64,000 bases of DNA, taken from contig NZ_MDKC01000001.1 of assembly GCF_001712755.1 (NCBI RefSeq), positions 124,001-188,000 on the forward strand. The letters are read 5' to 3'. The notes beneath the pieces were generated by a model. It was not told the origin of the DNA. It searched no databases and saw nothing but the letters and a program-made list of their open reading frames with translations. This document shows positions 8,198 through 17,112 of the stretch, in pieces. Each line of letters starts with the position of its first letter. Positions within the stretch are counted from its first letter, which is position 1. The DNA comes from Gottfriedia luciferensis (GTDB lineage: Bacteria; Bacillota; Bacilli; Bacillales; Bacillaceae_G). The position numbers and the translations under genes were made by a program.

Positions 8198-8342
8198 TTA
8201 AATGGAAGATGTACATAAAATTCCTTGATTTTATCATATAACTAAAAATGGATTAAAGCAAGTACATTTTGTAGTTTTTAAAAGCTATCTGAATCTGTTT
8301 AGGCAGTTTTTAAAAATTACAAACGCATAGCAAATCAAATTA

Positions 8343-8376
8343 GGCAGGCGACTATTCGCTTGTCTTTTTTATTTAT
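8343..8376 (+). terminator. Terminator/attenuator just before the HNH gene
   Basis: Nine-bp stem GGCAGGCGA (8343-8351) with TCGCTTGTC (8356-8364), allowing G-T pairs, followed by six T. The ribosome binding site of the next gene comes right after, so it either ends an upstream RNA or attenuates the HNH gene. Confidence 0.7.
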
Positions 8377-8397
8377 TACTAAAAGGAGTAGATAATA

Positions 8398-8991
8398 ATG
8401 AAGAAAAATGTAAGAGAAGATGTAATTACGATTGATGGTAAGGTGCTGTATGGTGTTCCTGGTTGTCCAGGTTTTTATGCAGATGTGGAAGAGGGTAAAG
8501 TTTTTAATACTTTCTCTGAAAAATGGATGGGATTAAACTCTGAAGGTTCTAAGAGGACTTCATACGTTTATATTACGATTAGAGATAAATATGGTAGCCC
8601 ATATCCTATTTCAGAGCATTGGGCAGTGCTTTCTGCTTACTATGGTATTTGTAAAGATGAACTCATAGAAAAAGGATTAACATGCCATCACGAAAATGGT
8701 ATTAAGAATGATAATCGAATTGATAATTTAAGGCTAGTTAGATTTAAAGATCAGTTTAAGGATAAACGTACCAAAGATAAAATAAAGAGTCGAAATGGTA
8801 AAAGGTTAACTAAATTACAAAAAGAAAGTTTAATAGAAGCTTGGAATAGTTTAGAAGAACCTAAGAGATCAGAATTCGTAAATGAATATTATCCAAAAAT
8901 GGAAGTATCATGGAGAGCTATAGACGGGTTTGTAGTAAATCATTTATTAAATAAAGATGAGGAGGGTGACCTAAATGAAACGGCTGTATAG
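8398..8991 (+). CDS. HNH homing-type endonuclease
   Basis: The central motif LTCHHENGIKNDNRIDNLRL (about residues 98-117) is the HNH_3-type core with two His, the conserved NG and the trailing Asn-Leu of phage homing endonucleases. The N-terminal ~85 residues have the NUMOD4-like layout of a free-standing homing enzyme, including a WMGLN stretch and YVYITI strand. The C-terminal part has an HTH-like helix pair that may bind DNA. AAAGGAG precedes the ATG. It is typical of self-spreading genes in phage early regions. Confidence 0.75.
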   Translation: MKKNVREDVITIDGKVLYGVPGCPGFYADVEEGKVFNTFSEKWMGLNSEGSKRTSYVYITIRDKYGSPYPISEHWAVLSAYYGICKDELIEKGLTCHHENGIKNDNRIDNLRLVRFKDQFKDKRTKDKIKSRNGKRLTKLQKESLIEAWNSLEEPKRSEFVNEYYPKMEVSWRAIDGFVVNHLLNKDEEGDLNETAV

Positions 8992-9241
8992 TATTAACCT
9001 CATTACATTTTTGAAGATTAATGGTTGTTATGAAGAAAGTTACCATTACAATAGAGAAAAAAATAAAGTTTATGCAGTTTTTAAAGAGTCTGGATTGTTT
9101 CGTGAACTAGTGAAGGAATATAAATCAGATGAGTCTGTGGTGGTTAATTTAAAGAAATACATAGTTGAATTTAGTAGCGTTAAGGCTGAGATGAAACGAG
9201 TGTTAGAAAAGTATCAAACTAAAGGATTTAATATTATCTAA
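8975..9241 (+). CDS. Small phage protein, DUF5659-like (88 aa)
   Basis: The ATG lies inside the end of the HNH gene with a 17-nt overlap, and GAGGAGGGTG precedes it, so the two are translationally coupled. The protein has the pattern FLKINGCYEESYHY, then a strand with VYAVFKES and a helix ending EYK, like the 73-aa protein at 5087. Function unknown. Confidence 0.55.
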   Translation: MKRLYSINLITFLKINGCYEESYHYNREKNKVYAVFKESGLFRELVKEYKSDESVVVNLKKYIVEFSSVKAEMKRVLEKYQTKGFNII

Positions 9242-9302
9242 TAAATAAAGGATTATTCTTACTTTTGTCGAATTAACTTTCGATGAAAGTGAGGAGATAA
9301 TA

Positions 9303-9731
9303 TTGGTATTTGACACTACAGTATTTAAAGAATGGTTAGACCGTAGAGATTTTGGTGAGAAGAGTTCAGGATTCCATAAGTTAATGTCTAGATTAAATGA
9401 GTTAGTAGAAGAAAAGGATATTAAGTTTTTATATCCTAAAAATCTATTCGATGGTAAAGACAAACACGAGTTTATTGCATTTCTTGAGAATAAATTATTA
9501 TTGTGTACGCTTCAAGAAACAGAAATAAAGTTTCAATTAATTAATTATTCCAGAATCGAGTACATTGAAATAAATGAAGCTCAAAATCAGTATGATGCTA
9601 CAATTCTTACAATTAAAGTAAATCAAATAGGAGATATTATTTTAAATAGCTTAGAAGATTCGAACGAGCATTGGGTAAATGAATACTCTAAAGGAATTAA
9701 AAGTTTATTTAAAGTATTAGTAGTTAATTAG
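9303..9731 (+). CDS. Phage protein of unknown function, possibly DUF3908 (142 aa)
   Basis: The start codon is TTG at 9303, six nt after GAGGAG. The protein is an alpha-beta fold with alternating strands (TILTIKVNQIGDIIL) and no membrane segment or catalytic motif. Its length and look fit DUF3908 of Bacillus phages, but I give this as a guess. A strong terminator follows directly, closing the early unit. Confidence 0.55.
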   Translation: MVFDTTVFKEWLDRRDFGEKSSGFHKLMSRLNELVEEKDIKFLYPKNLFDGKDKHEFIAFLENKLLLCTLQETEIKFQLINYSRIEYIEINEAQNQYDATILTIKVNQIGDIILNSLEDSNEHWVNEYSKGIKSLFKVLVVN

Positions 9732-9757
9732 GCATCCATTAATTTGGGTGCTTTTTT
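9732..9757 (+). terminator. Terminator separating early and late phage genes
   Basis: Seven-bp stem GCATCCA/TGGGTGC (9733-9739 and 9745-9751) followed by TTTTTT. Confidence 0.85.
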
Positions 9758-9789
9758 ATTTATAAACTAAATGGAGGAGTGAGAAGGAA

Positions 9790-10107
9790 ATGGAACTATC
9801 ATTAAGTATGAGACCTAAATCGATAATAGATGAATTGCGAATAATTGATATTGATGGGAAAAAATACATTGAAGCTAACTATCCTATTCCTACTGAATGG
9901 ATTAATGAATATAACAAGTTAGTTAAACAGCTTAAACGAAGAACACCACCTACTGGTTCAAGTGCATTAACAAAGAATACACCACCTAATCCAGAAGTAA
10001 ATATCAGTCACCTAATTAATCGAGGAATATTAACAGTCAATGAAGTGAGAAAGTATTATGGATTAGAACCTGTTTCAAATGGTGATGTACTGTATCGGAA
10101 TGAATAA
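9790..10107 (+). CDS. Small phage protein with portal-like C-terminal tail (105 aa)
   Basis: The last ~30 residues (ILTVNEVRKYYGLEP followed by GD) match the pattern found at the C-terminus of HK97-type portal proteins (G-x-I-T-x-N-E-x-R-x-x-x-G-L-x-P). The N-terminal half is a short alpha-beta stretch with a Pro-rich linker. It opens the late operon, two bp before the packaging HNH gene. The role is not known; it may have come from a duplicated portal end. Confidence 0.55.
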   Translation: MELSLSMRPKSIIDELRIIDIDGKKYIEANYPIPTEWINEYNKLVKQLKRRTPPTGSSALTKNTPPNPEVNISHLINRGILTVNEVRKYYGLEPVSNGDVLYRNE

Positions 10108-10109
10108 CC

Positions 10110-10502
10110 ATGCTTAAGTCTTGCAGCTACTGTAATAAGATACATGATAGTAAATACAAATGTCCTAGTAGACCTGAACGGAAGCAGAACCCAAGTCATA
10201 TTGATAAGTTTAGGAAGACTAACTTATGGCAGAAGAAAAGGAAAGAGATAGCTGAACGTGATCGATACTTATGCCAGGTATGTATAAGACAACTACATAA
10301 TACTAAGCAGCGATATAACTTTACTAATCTAGAAGTACATCACATTGTTAGCATAGCTTCAGATTGGGACAAGAGATTAGATGATAACAATCTAATTAGT
10401 TTATGTAAGTACCATCATTCATTAGCTGAGCTAGGTAAGATAGGTAAGGATGAGTTGCTTCAGATAGTAGAGGAGCAAGAGAGGGCTTCACGCTTTGTAT
10501 AA
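10110..10502 (+). CDS. HNH endonuclease of the packaging module
   Basis: A CxxC zinc pair near the start (CSYC), a second pair (CQVC) and the core LEVHHIVSI ... NNLISLCKYHHS show an HNH nuclease with zinc-supported fold. In cos-type phages this gene lies next to TerS and helps TerL cut cos DNA. Here it starts two bp after the previous stop, so translation is coupled, and TerS follows after the probable cos region. Confidence 0.85.
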   Translation: MLKSCSYCNKIHDSKYKCPSRPERKQNPSHIDKFRKTNLWQKKRKEIAERDRYLCQVCIRQLHNTKQRYNFTNLEVHHIVSIASDWDKRLDDNNLISLCKYHHSLAELGKIGKDELLQIVEEQERASRFV

Positions 10503-10641
10503 GACGTTTAAATGTGTAGGGGTATTAAATTATTATATCCCCCCTGGGTGCACTGTATCAGATTCCTAAAGTTTCTCAGACCACAGTCCCCCTTCATAAA
10601 AAATAAATTCCCTAAATGAAACTAAAAAGGAGGTGAGGGAA
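10503..10641. other. Probable cos region between packaging HNH and TerS
   Basis: A 139-bp non-coding stretch whose G+C-rich islands stand out from the A+T-rich surroundings: AGGGG (10518-10523 area) facing a C-run at about 10539-10545, followed by CTGGGTGCAC, and a second C-run near 10587. Position between the HNH gene and terS is where HK97-like Firmicutes phages usually carry cos. The cut positions cannot be read from sequence. Confidence 0.55.
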
Positions 10642-11100
10642 TTGGCTAGACCATCAAAAAGCGTTAAAACGATGAGCAAAAACTTAACTAAAGAAGAAAT
10701 TAAGTTAAGGACTGAACAAGAAGATAAACTTAGAGGTGATCAAGACAATATTTCACCTCCTAGTCATTTGAACGCAAGACAAAAAAGGATTTTTAGTTAC
10801 ATTGTTAGTGAGCTTAAAAATAGCGGCATACTAGGAAACTTAGATGTTTATGTATTAGCTTCTTGTTCAATTGCTATTGATCGAATACAAGAAATTGAAA
10901 AAACAATTAACAAAGATTTTAATAGCATTTTTGATAAGAATCTGATGAGTGCCAAAGAGAAGTATAGTAAAGAATTCTTTAGATGTACTAATGAATTAAG
11001 CTTATCCCCACAAAGTAGAGCAAAGTTAAGTAATATTAATATTCAACACAAGGAATCAGAATCAGACCCACTGTTAAAAGCATTGAAGGTGATTAAGTGA
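10642..11100 (+). CDS. terS: Terminase small subunit (P27 family)
   Basis: The opening MARPSKSVKTMSKNLTKEE is the standard start of P27-type small terminases, which recognise the packaging site and recruit TerL. The start is TTG at 10642, eight nt behind GGAGG; the in-frame GTG at 10633 lies inside the ribosome binding site. The rest is helical, ending in a polar tail. It overlaps terL by four nt (GTGA), a coupled pair. Confidence 0.9.
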   Translation: MARPSKSVKTMSKNLTKEEIKLRTEQEDKLRGDQDNISPPSHLNARQKRIFSYIVSELKNSGILGNLDVYVLASCSIAIDRIQEIEKTINKDFNSIFDKNLMSAKEKYSKEFFRCTNELSLSPQSRAKLSNINIQHKESESDPLLKALKVIK

Positions 11101-12782
11101 GTAAATTACTTAAAAAAGCTCGGAGATATGCAGATAACGTTATTAGCGGTTCTGAAATAACTACACCAGAAGTTAAAAAGCAATGTGAAATATTTATCAA
11201 TGACATTGAAAATCGTCAACATGATGATGAATTCTTATTCTATTTTGATGAAGAAAAGATACAAGGAATTGAAGGTATATTAAATGTAATAACATTTGCC
11301 ACAGGTTTTAGTGCAGGACAAACGTTAATGAGTGGACTCGCTGATTTCCAATGCTTTTTTATTACTAATGTATTTGGTTGGAGATTTAAAGAAGATTCAA
11401 ACCGTTTTAGATATCGTGATAACACCTTATGGATACCAAGAAAGAACGGAAAGACGTTCCTTTGTGCATTGGTTATTCTGATATTATTACTAACTGAACC
11501 TAATTTCAGTGAGATGTATAGTATTAGTAAAGATCGTGAATTAGCATCTGAAACTAAGAAAGCACTTGTACAATTAATAACTGAATCTGATGTATTGAGT
11601 AAACACTTTACTACACCAACAACTTTGCATGGGAAAATGAAATGTCATATTACATCAAGCTTTTATCAGCCTAGAACTGCTGATGCCAATTCTAATAATG
11701 GTATTAGACCTTCTGCAATAATTTGTGATGAGATGGGAGCATTTACTAGTTACGATAACTATAATGCAATGAAATCTGGTCAATTATCAGTTAGAAATCC
11801 ACTAAGGTTTAAATTAACTACTGCATATGCTGTTAATGGTTCAATATTCTTAGAGGAAATCGATTATATTCGTAAAGTTTACGCTGGTCTTATAGAAGAT
11901 GAGCGTTGTTTTGCGTTGCTTTATTACGCAGATAAGGACAATTTATGGACTGATCATGGTTTATACATGTCTAATCCATTAAGGATTGAACAGAACTATG
12001 AAGAAATTCGTGATTCTAGACAATCTGCAATCGAAAAACCAGGTGAACGAGTTGAATTTTTAACAAAACATGTTAATCATTTCATGTCTGAACATAGTGG
12101 TGAAGAATACATAAGCATTGATGATTTAAGAAAATGCAAGATTGAACATTTTGATTGGTCTGGCCGTCAAGTTTGGTTAGGTCTTGACCTTGCTATGACT
12201 AACGATAACTGCTCGTATTCAATGGTTACTGAAGAAGATTTAAAAATCTATGCAGAATCATTTGCATTTGTACCCACTGAACGTATTGAAGAAAAGAATA
12301 GGTATGAAAAAATCAATTACTATGAGTTTATTAAACAGGGTGTTTGTTTTGCGACTGGAGAAATGACCGTAGATTATGGATTTATAGAAGACATGATTTT
12401 ATCAATCGAAGAAAAACACAATGTAGTTATTATGGGTATAGCTTATGACCGTTACAATTGTTTATCTACTGCTCAAAGGTTAGAAAGAGAAGGGTTAAAA
12501 ACAGTTGAAACTCGGCAACATTCTAGCGTTTTGCACAGCCCTACTAAACTTTTAAAAGAAAAAATTTTAAACAAGGAATTTTTCTATACAGAGAACAAAC
12601 TTTTAGAAATAAACTTCCAAAATGCCAAATTGACAGAGGATAACAACAAAAATATTTATGTTAATAAGAAGAAATCAAACGGAAAAGTGGACATGGTTGT
12701 GAGTCTAATCAATGCCATCTATTTATTACAAATGGATGTAATATTTAATGATGATGGTGGATGGGGTGCAATAGTTTTTTAA
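11097..12782 (+). CDS. terL: Terminase large subunit
   Basis: This is the packaging motor and nuclease that fills the capsid. The ATPase Walker A is IPRKNGKT at residues 113-120 and Walker B is IICDEMGA around 208-215. The nuclease domain opens with GLDLAMTND (362-370), giving the first acidic residue, and ends with VDMVVSLINAIYLL near 535. Length (561 aa) is normal. The GTG start overlaps the terS stop. It is followed by the portal gene, as in HK97-type phages. Confidence 0.95.
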   Translation: MSKLLKKARRYADNVISGSEITTPEVKKQCEIFINDIENRQHDDEFLFYFDEEKIQGIEGILNVITFATGFSAGQTLMSGLADFQCFFITNVFGWRFKEDSNRFRYRDNTLWIPRKNGKTFLCALVILILLLTEPNFSEMYSISKDRELASETKKALVQLITESDVLSKHFTTPTTLHGKMKCHITSSFYQPRTADANSNNGIRPSAIICDEMGAFTSYDNYNAMKSGQLSVRNPLRFKLTTAYAVNGSIFLEEIDYIRKVYAGLIEDERCFALLYYADKDNLWTDHGLYMSNPLRIEQNYEEIRDSRQSAIEKPGERVEFLTKHVNHFMSEHSGEEYISIDDLRKCKIEHFDWSGRQVWLGLDLAMTNDNCSYSMVTEEDLKIYAESFAFVPTERIEEKNRYEKINYYEFIKQGVCFATGEMTVDYGFIEDMILSIEEKHNVVIMGIAYDRYNCLSTAQRLEREGLKTVETRQHSSVLHSPTKLLKEKILNKEFFYTENKLLEINFQNAKLTEDNNKNIYVNKKKSNGKVDMVVSLINAIYLLQMDVIFNDDGGWGAIVF

Positions 12783-12797
12783 AAAGGAGGTGAAACA

Positions 12798-14045
12798 ATG
12801 GGACTTATTCAACAATGGAGAGAATATAGGCAGTTTCAAAGAGAACTTAGAGCTCCAAGTATAGGTGGGTTAGAAGAATTATTATTACAAGCTGGTGTTT
12901 CATCTGACACTATTACTAAAGAACAAGCTTTAAATATTCCAGCGGTAAGCGCTTGTATAGAAATCATTTCTGATACAGTTGCTTCTTTACCTATTAAACT
13001 ATATCAAGATTTAAATGGTAAGGTACTTGAAGTGTTAAATGATAATCGTATATCACTTTTAAATGATGAAACAGGTGATACTTTAGACAGTTTTCAATAT
13101 AAAAAGGCATTAATTGAAGATTATCTATTAAATGGTGCTTCTTATACTTATATAAATCGAGAAAGAAACAAGATTAAAAGTTTACACTATGTAGATAATC
13201 AAAGAGTTTCTGTAGTATCTAACTTTGATCCTATTTTTAAAAGTAATGACATCTTAGTTAATGGTGCAACATATCGAGATTTTGAGTTTATTAAAATAAC
13301 TAGAAAAACAAAAGATGGTGCAACTGGCCGAGGTATCTTAGCAGAAAATAATAAATTGCTTTCTGTAGCTTATAACTCACTTGATTTTGAAGATATGCTA
13401 GTGAAAACAGGTGGAAATAAACGTGGATTTCTTAAAGCAGCTAATAAATTAGTAAAAGAAGCAATGGATCAGCTTAAAGATGCTTTTAGAAACCTTTACA
13501 AAAATAACAATACAGAAAATTTGATTGTATTGAATAGTGGACTTGAATTCCAGGAAGCTTCACAAAGTTCTGTGGAGATGCAGCTCAACGAAAATAAGAA
13601 GACAAATAGTGCAGAAATTTGTAAATTATTTGTTGTACCACCTTCAATATTAGATGGAACAGCAAATGATGAAGTATATAACAACTGGATAAAAACTTGT
13701 ATTTTACCTATTTTAATAGCATTTCAGACATCTTTAAACAAAGACCTGCTCTTACCGAGTGAAAAGGGTCTTTTTTATTTTGCTTGGGATGTGAAGGAAT
13801 TACTTAAAGGTGATGTATCTAAAAGATATTCTGCTTACAGTGAAGCTGTTGCAGCAGGCTGGATAAGCAAAAATGAGATTAGATACATAGAAGATTTAGA
13901 GCCAATTGAAGGTCTTGACATCGTTACTATGAGTCTAGGAGAAGTTATTTACGATATTAAGTCCAAAAAATACTTTACTCCTAATACCGATAGCATTGTT
14001 AGTTCAGGAATGAATAAAAGTACTGCTTCGGAAGGAGGTGAGTAA
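12798..14045 (+). CDS. Portal protein (HK97 family)
   Basis: The segment LNIPAVSACIEIISDTVAS and the following LPIKLYQ are the conserved N-terminal signature of HK97-type portals. The dodecameric ring is the DNA entry vertex and connector. The C-terminal part has the usual N-E-x-R and Glu-Pro turn (AAGWISKNEIRYIEDLEP). AAGGAGGTG precedes the ATG, and its end overlaps the ribosome binding site of the protease gene. Confidence 0.95.
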   Translation: MGLIQQWREYRQFQRELRAPSIGGLEELLLQAGVSSDTITKEQALNIPAVSACIEIISDTVASLPIKLYQDLNGKVLEVLNDNRISLLNDETGDTLDSFQYKKALIEDYLLNGASYTYINRERNKIKSLHYVDNQRVSVVSNFDPIFKSNDILVNGATYRDFEFIKITRKTKDGATGRGILAENNKLLSVAYNSLDFEDMLVKTGGNKRGFLKAANKLVKEAMDQLKDAFRNLYKNNNTENLIVLNSGLEFQEASQSSVEMQLNENKKTNSAEICKLFVVPPSILDGTANDEVYNNWIKTCILPILIAFQTSLNKDLLLPSEKGLFYFAWDVKELLKGDVSKRYSAYSEAVAAGWISKNEIRYIEDLEPIEGLDIVTMSLGEVIYDIKSKKYFTPNTDSIVSSGMNKSTASEGGE

Positions 14046-14717
14046 ATGAAGTTAGAAATTCGTGATAATGGTGTGGAAATTTCAGGGTATGTAAATGTAG
14101 CTTCTAGAGATTCTAGAAGGCTTCCGTCTGATAGAGGTATCTTTGTTGAGCAAATTGAACCAAAAGTATTTCAACGTGCTTTAGAACGTAACGATGATGT
14201 TAAATTATTGTTTAATCATAAAGAAGATAGAACGTTAGGTTCACAGAAGCAAGGGAATTTAACTTTATATGAAGATGCGATTGGTTTATATGCTAAAACT
14301 TTCGTAACAGATCCAGAAGTTGTTGAAAAAGCTAGGAATGACGAATTGAGAGGTTGGTCTTTTGGTTTCATTAAACGCAAAGATGAGTGGGATACAACTG
14401 CTGAACCTCAAAGAAGATACATACAGGATTTAGACTTATTAGAAGTTTCTATCTTATCGGTAACTCCTGCATATACAGCGATGTCTATCGAATCTAGAGG
14501 CGATGAGATGGTTATTTGTGAACAACGTTTTGATGTATTTGAAGAATCAAATGTTATAGCTAAAACTGTAACATCAACTGTCGTAACTGAAACAGTTAAA
14601 GATGTTGGTGGAGACAGAATTATAGAAACTGTAAAAGAAAGCGAAACAGAATCGCTTGATCATTCGTACTACGAAAAAACTATTGAAAGACTCAAATTAA
14701 AAAAAGGTGGATATTAA
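14046..14717 (+). CDS. Prohead maturation protease (HK97 family, S78)
   Basis: His58 in LLFNHKEDRTLGS and Ser105 in RGWSFGF are the catalytic pair of the HK97-type prohead serine proteases that trim capsid and scaffold during maturation. The catalytic domain fills residues ~1-165; the C-terminal tail is charged and may act as scaffold. It sits one bp after the portal stop and four bp before the capsid gene. Confidence 0.92.
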   Translation: MKLEIRDNGVEISGYVNVASRDSRRLPSDRGIFVEQIEPKVFQRALERNDDVKLLFNHKEDRTLGSQKQGNLTLYEDAIGLYAKTFVTDPEVVEKARNDELRGWSFGFIKRKDEWDTTAEPQRRYIQDLDLLEVSILSVTPAYTAMSIESRGDEMVICEQRFDVFEESNVIAKTVTSTVVTETVKDVGGDRIIETVKESETESLDHSYYEKTIERLKLKKGGY

Positions 14718-14720
14718 ACT

Positions 14721-15848
14721 ATGAAAACATTATTAGAAAAACGTAACAACCTATTAGATGAAATGGATGCAATCTTAAATAAAGCAAAAGGTGAAACTCG
14801 CTCATTTTCAGAAGAAGAAAGCGCACGTTTTGATGCAATTAAAGTAGAAGTTGCTCAAATTGACAAAACTTTAGCTGCTGAAGAAGAAGCAAGATCATTC
14901 GAAAAGAAAGTAGTTGTAACGCTATCAGCAGAAGAAAAACGTGCTTTAGAAATTGAAAAAGAAGAGCGTGCATTTGCTGAGTTTGTAAAAGAGGGTCGTG
15001 CTGCTAACTTACCACAAGGAACTAATGGTAGTGTAATTCCTAAAACGATTGCAAACCAAATTATTGATAAAGTTAAAAACTTATCACCTGTACTTTCAAA
15101 AGCAACTATTTACAAAGTAAAAGGATCATTATCAATCCCAGTATACGATTACACTCAACATACTACTGCTTATCAAGGTGCAGAATTCACAGCAATTACT
15201 GCAAGTGCTGGTACATTCTCAAGTGTTGATTTAAGTGGTTTTGTAATTGGTTCATTAGCATTAATTTCTAAAAAGTTAGCAAATAACACAGAGATTGATG
15301 TAATTCCATTCATCGTAAATGAAATTGCTAAATCAATTGCTAACTTCTTAGAAAAAGAATTAGTAGCTGGTGCAGGTACAAACATGAAAGGTTTAGCTCA
15401 AAATACAGTATTATTCAATGGTGCTACTACTCAAGTTATTACTCCACAAGAATTAATTAACATGAAAGCTAAAGTACCTCAAGTTTACCAACAAGATGCT
15501 GGTTGGATTATGCATCCTGATACTTTTGCTTATCTACAAGGATTAACTGCTGGAGCTGGTAACAATACATTATTATTTGGAAATGATTTATCTCGTGACG
15601 GTGGTATGACTATGCTATCTAAACCAGTGTATTTATCAGAAAATATGCCTGTATACACTACTGTTGGTGCTAAATCAATTCATTACGGAGATTTTAGTGG
15701 TCTTGCAGTAAAAATTGCATCAGATGTTCAAATGCAAGTGTTACTTGAAAAATATGCGGATCAAAACGCTATTGGTTGCCTAGCTTTTGGAGAATATGAT
15801 TCTTCTATTGCTGAAACACAAAAATTCATTACTTATGTATCTAAATAA
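14721..15848 (+). CDS. Major capsid protein (HK97 fold)
   Basis: The first ~105 residues are a charged coiled coil (scaffold-like delta domain) expected to be removed by the upstream protease. The core follows with GTNGSVIPKTIANQII and a series of Ala/Gly-rich strands ending in FGEYDSSIAETQKF. Length of 375 aa fits the family. Codon use is biased to a few A/T-ending codons, as for a highly expressed gene. A terminator follows. Confidence 0.95.
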   Translation: MKTLLEKRNNLLDEMDAILNKAKGETRSFSEEESARFDAIKVEVAQIDKTLAAEEEARSFEKKVVVTLSAEEKRALEIEKEERAFAEFVKEGRAANLPQGTNGSVIPKTIANQIIDKVKNLSPVLSKATIYKVKGSLSIPVYDYTQHTTAYQGAEFTAITASAGTFSSVDLSGFVIGSLALISKKLANNTEIDVIPFIVNEIAKSIANFLEKELVAGAGTNMKGLAQNTVLFNGATTQVITPQELINMKAKVPQVYQQDAGWIMHPDTFAYLQGLTAGAGNNTLLFGNDLSRDGGMTMLSKPVYLSENMPVYTTVGAKSIHYGDFSGLAVKIASDVQMQVLLEKYADQNAIGCLAFGEYDSSIAETQKFITYVSK

Positions 15849-15855
15849 TTGAACG

Positions 15856-15892
15856 ATATTCAGGGGCTTTAATTAGTCCCTGATATTTTTTT
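15856..15892 (+). terminator. Terminator after the capsid gene
   Basis: CAGGG (15861-15865) pairs with CCCTG (15878-15882), extended by ATAT-rich flanks, and is followed by a T-run. It likely lowers readthrough so that capsid mRNA outnumbers tail mRNA. Confidence 0.8.
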
Positions 15893-15905
15893 ATGAGGTG
15901 AAACA

Positions 15906-16079
15906 ATGAAATTTAAAGCTTTAAAAACAATTAATACTGGATTAGGTGCTTTAGTTGCAGGTGAAACCTTAGAAATTGAACTTGATAAACACACTTTTGA
16001 TAATTGGGTGCAAAATGGTCTAATCGAAGAGGTTAAAGCTAACCGTAAGAAGGTGAAAGCTAAAAATGATGATAAGTGA
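15906..16079 (+). CDS. Small phage structural-region protein (57 aa)
   Basis: The ATG at 15906 follows GAGGTG. The protein has an SH3-like strand pattern (LGALVAGETLEIELDKHTFDNWV) and a Lys-rich tail. Small proteins of this look sit between capsid and connector genes in many HK97-type phages; exact role unknown. It overlaps the next gene by 14 nt. Confidence 0.7.
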   Translation: MKFKALKTINTGLGALVAGETLEIELDKHTFDNWVQNGLIEEVKANRKKVKAKNDDK

Positions 16080-16356
16080 AGTTACTGAACAAGAATTAAT
16101 TGAATATGCAAGAGAAGATGCTGATGATCCTGAAGTATTCAAAGCTTTCAATATAATTTTAGCAGCTTGTAAGTCTTATATAAGAAGTTATACAGGTTTA
16201 ACAGACGAGTTAATTGACACTAAAGAAGATTTAACGATTGCTTTAATGGTTCTAGCTAATGAAATGTATGAAAATCGTACATTTACAGTTGAAAATGACA
16301 AAGTAAATGTAGTTGTTAAAACAATTCTTAATATGCACTCGATCAATTTATTGTAG
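16066..16356 (+). CDS. Head-tail connector protein (gp6-like)
   Basis: A 96-aa helical protein with LIDTKEDLTIALMVLANEMYENR, typical of the gp6-like adaptor that forms a ring below the portal. Position after the capsid and before the head-closure gene supports this. Two adjacent ATG codons are possible starts; AAGGTGA lies upstream. Confidence 0.8.
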   Translation: MMISEVTEQELIEYAREDADDPEVFKAFNIILAACKSYIRSYTGLTDELIDTKEDLTIALMVLANEMYENRTFTVENDKVNVVVKTILNMHSINLL

Positions 16357-16364
16357 GTGATTGT

Positions 16365-16679
16365 ATGAATCCAGGACAATTAAACAAGAAATTAGATATT
16401 TATACAGTTACTTTTGACGATAGTACCGGTTATTCAGAACAAGTTGAAGCGCTTTTTTCTACTGTTTGGGGAAGTGTTGAAATGATCAATGGTTTTATCA
16501 GTACTGATAATGAAAATAACGCAAATCGTAGACGTTTATCTTTTACAATCCGTTATCGTACATTACCAGAACGATTAATTGTTAAGTTCCAAGGTGGTTC
16601 TTATTTAATTGATGAGATAAAGGATGATTTTAACAAACGGTTTATAACACTTAGTGGAGCTCTAAGCAATGGGTCTTGA
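16365..16679 (+). CDS. Head closure protein (SPP1 gp16-like)
   Basis: This 104-aa protein begins with the typical MNPGQLNKKLDIYTVT and continues with alternating beta strands (RRLSFTIRYRTLPE ... GGSYLIDEI). It is the head-completion ring protein of siphoviruses. It overlaps the next gene by 11 nt. Confidence 0.8.
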   Translation: MNPGQLNKKLDIYTVTFDDSTGYSEQVEALFSTVWGSVEMINGFISTDNENNANRRRLSFTIRYRTLPERLIVKFQGGSYLIDEIKDDFNKRFITLSGALSNGS

Positions 16680-17112
16680 AGTTAAAGGACTAGATGTGGT
16701 TATAAACAAACTCCGACAGTTAGAAAAAGATAGCGATGCAATTATATATGGTGCTTTAAGAGTCGGTGGGCAGATACTTACTAATGAAGTAAGAAAGAAT
16801 TTATCTAGTCAAGGTGTATTTGATTCTTCCGATTTATTAAAAGCTATAAAGCTATCATCTACTAAACTTGATTCTGGTGGCGTTAAGTACGTAGTAGTCA
16901 AAGCTTATAGTAAAAAAGCATGGTATGGTGCAATATTCGAAAAAGGAACAGTGAAAAGATATACCAAACCAAAACCCAATAAGCGTTATAACAAGAAAGC
17001 AAAATATAGTGGTAGGATTCCAGGTGTTCACTTCATGGAAAGAGCCGTTAACAGTAAAGAAAACGAAATTATTAATATGGTACAAGAAATTATAACGAAG
17101 GAGTTGAATTGA
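16669..17112 (+). CDS. Head-tail joining protein (HK97 gp10-like)
   Basis: The start MGLEVKGLDVVINKLRQLE and the basic C-terminal stretch ending with PGVHFMERAVNS are typical of the HK97 gp10 family, which sits at the neck between head and tail. Length of 147 aa is normal. Confidence 0.85.
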   Translation: MGLEVKGLDVVINKLRQLEKDSDAIIYGALRVGGQILTNEVRKNLSSQGVFDSSDLLKAIKLSSTKLDSGGVKYVVVKAYSKKAWYGAIFEKGTVKRYTKPKPNKRYNKKAKYSGRIPGVHFMERAVNSKENEIINMVQEIITKELN

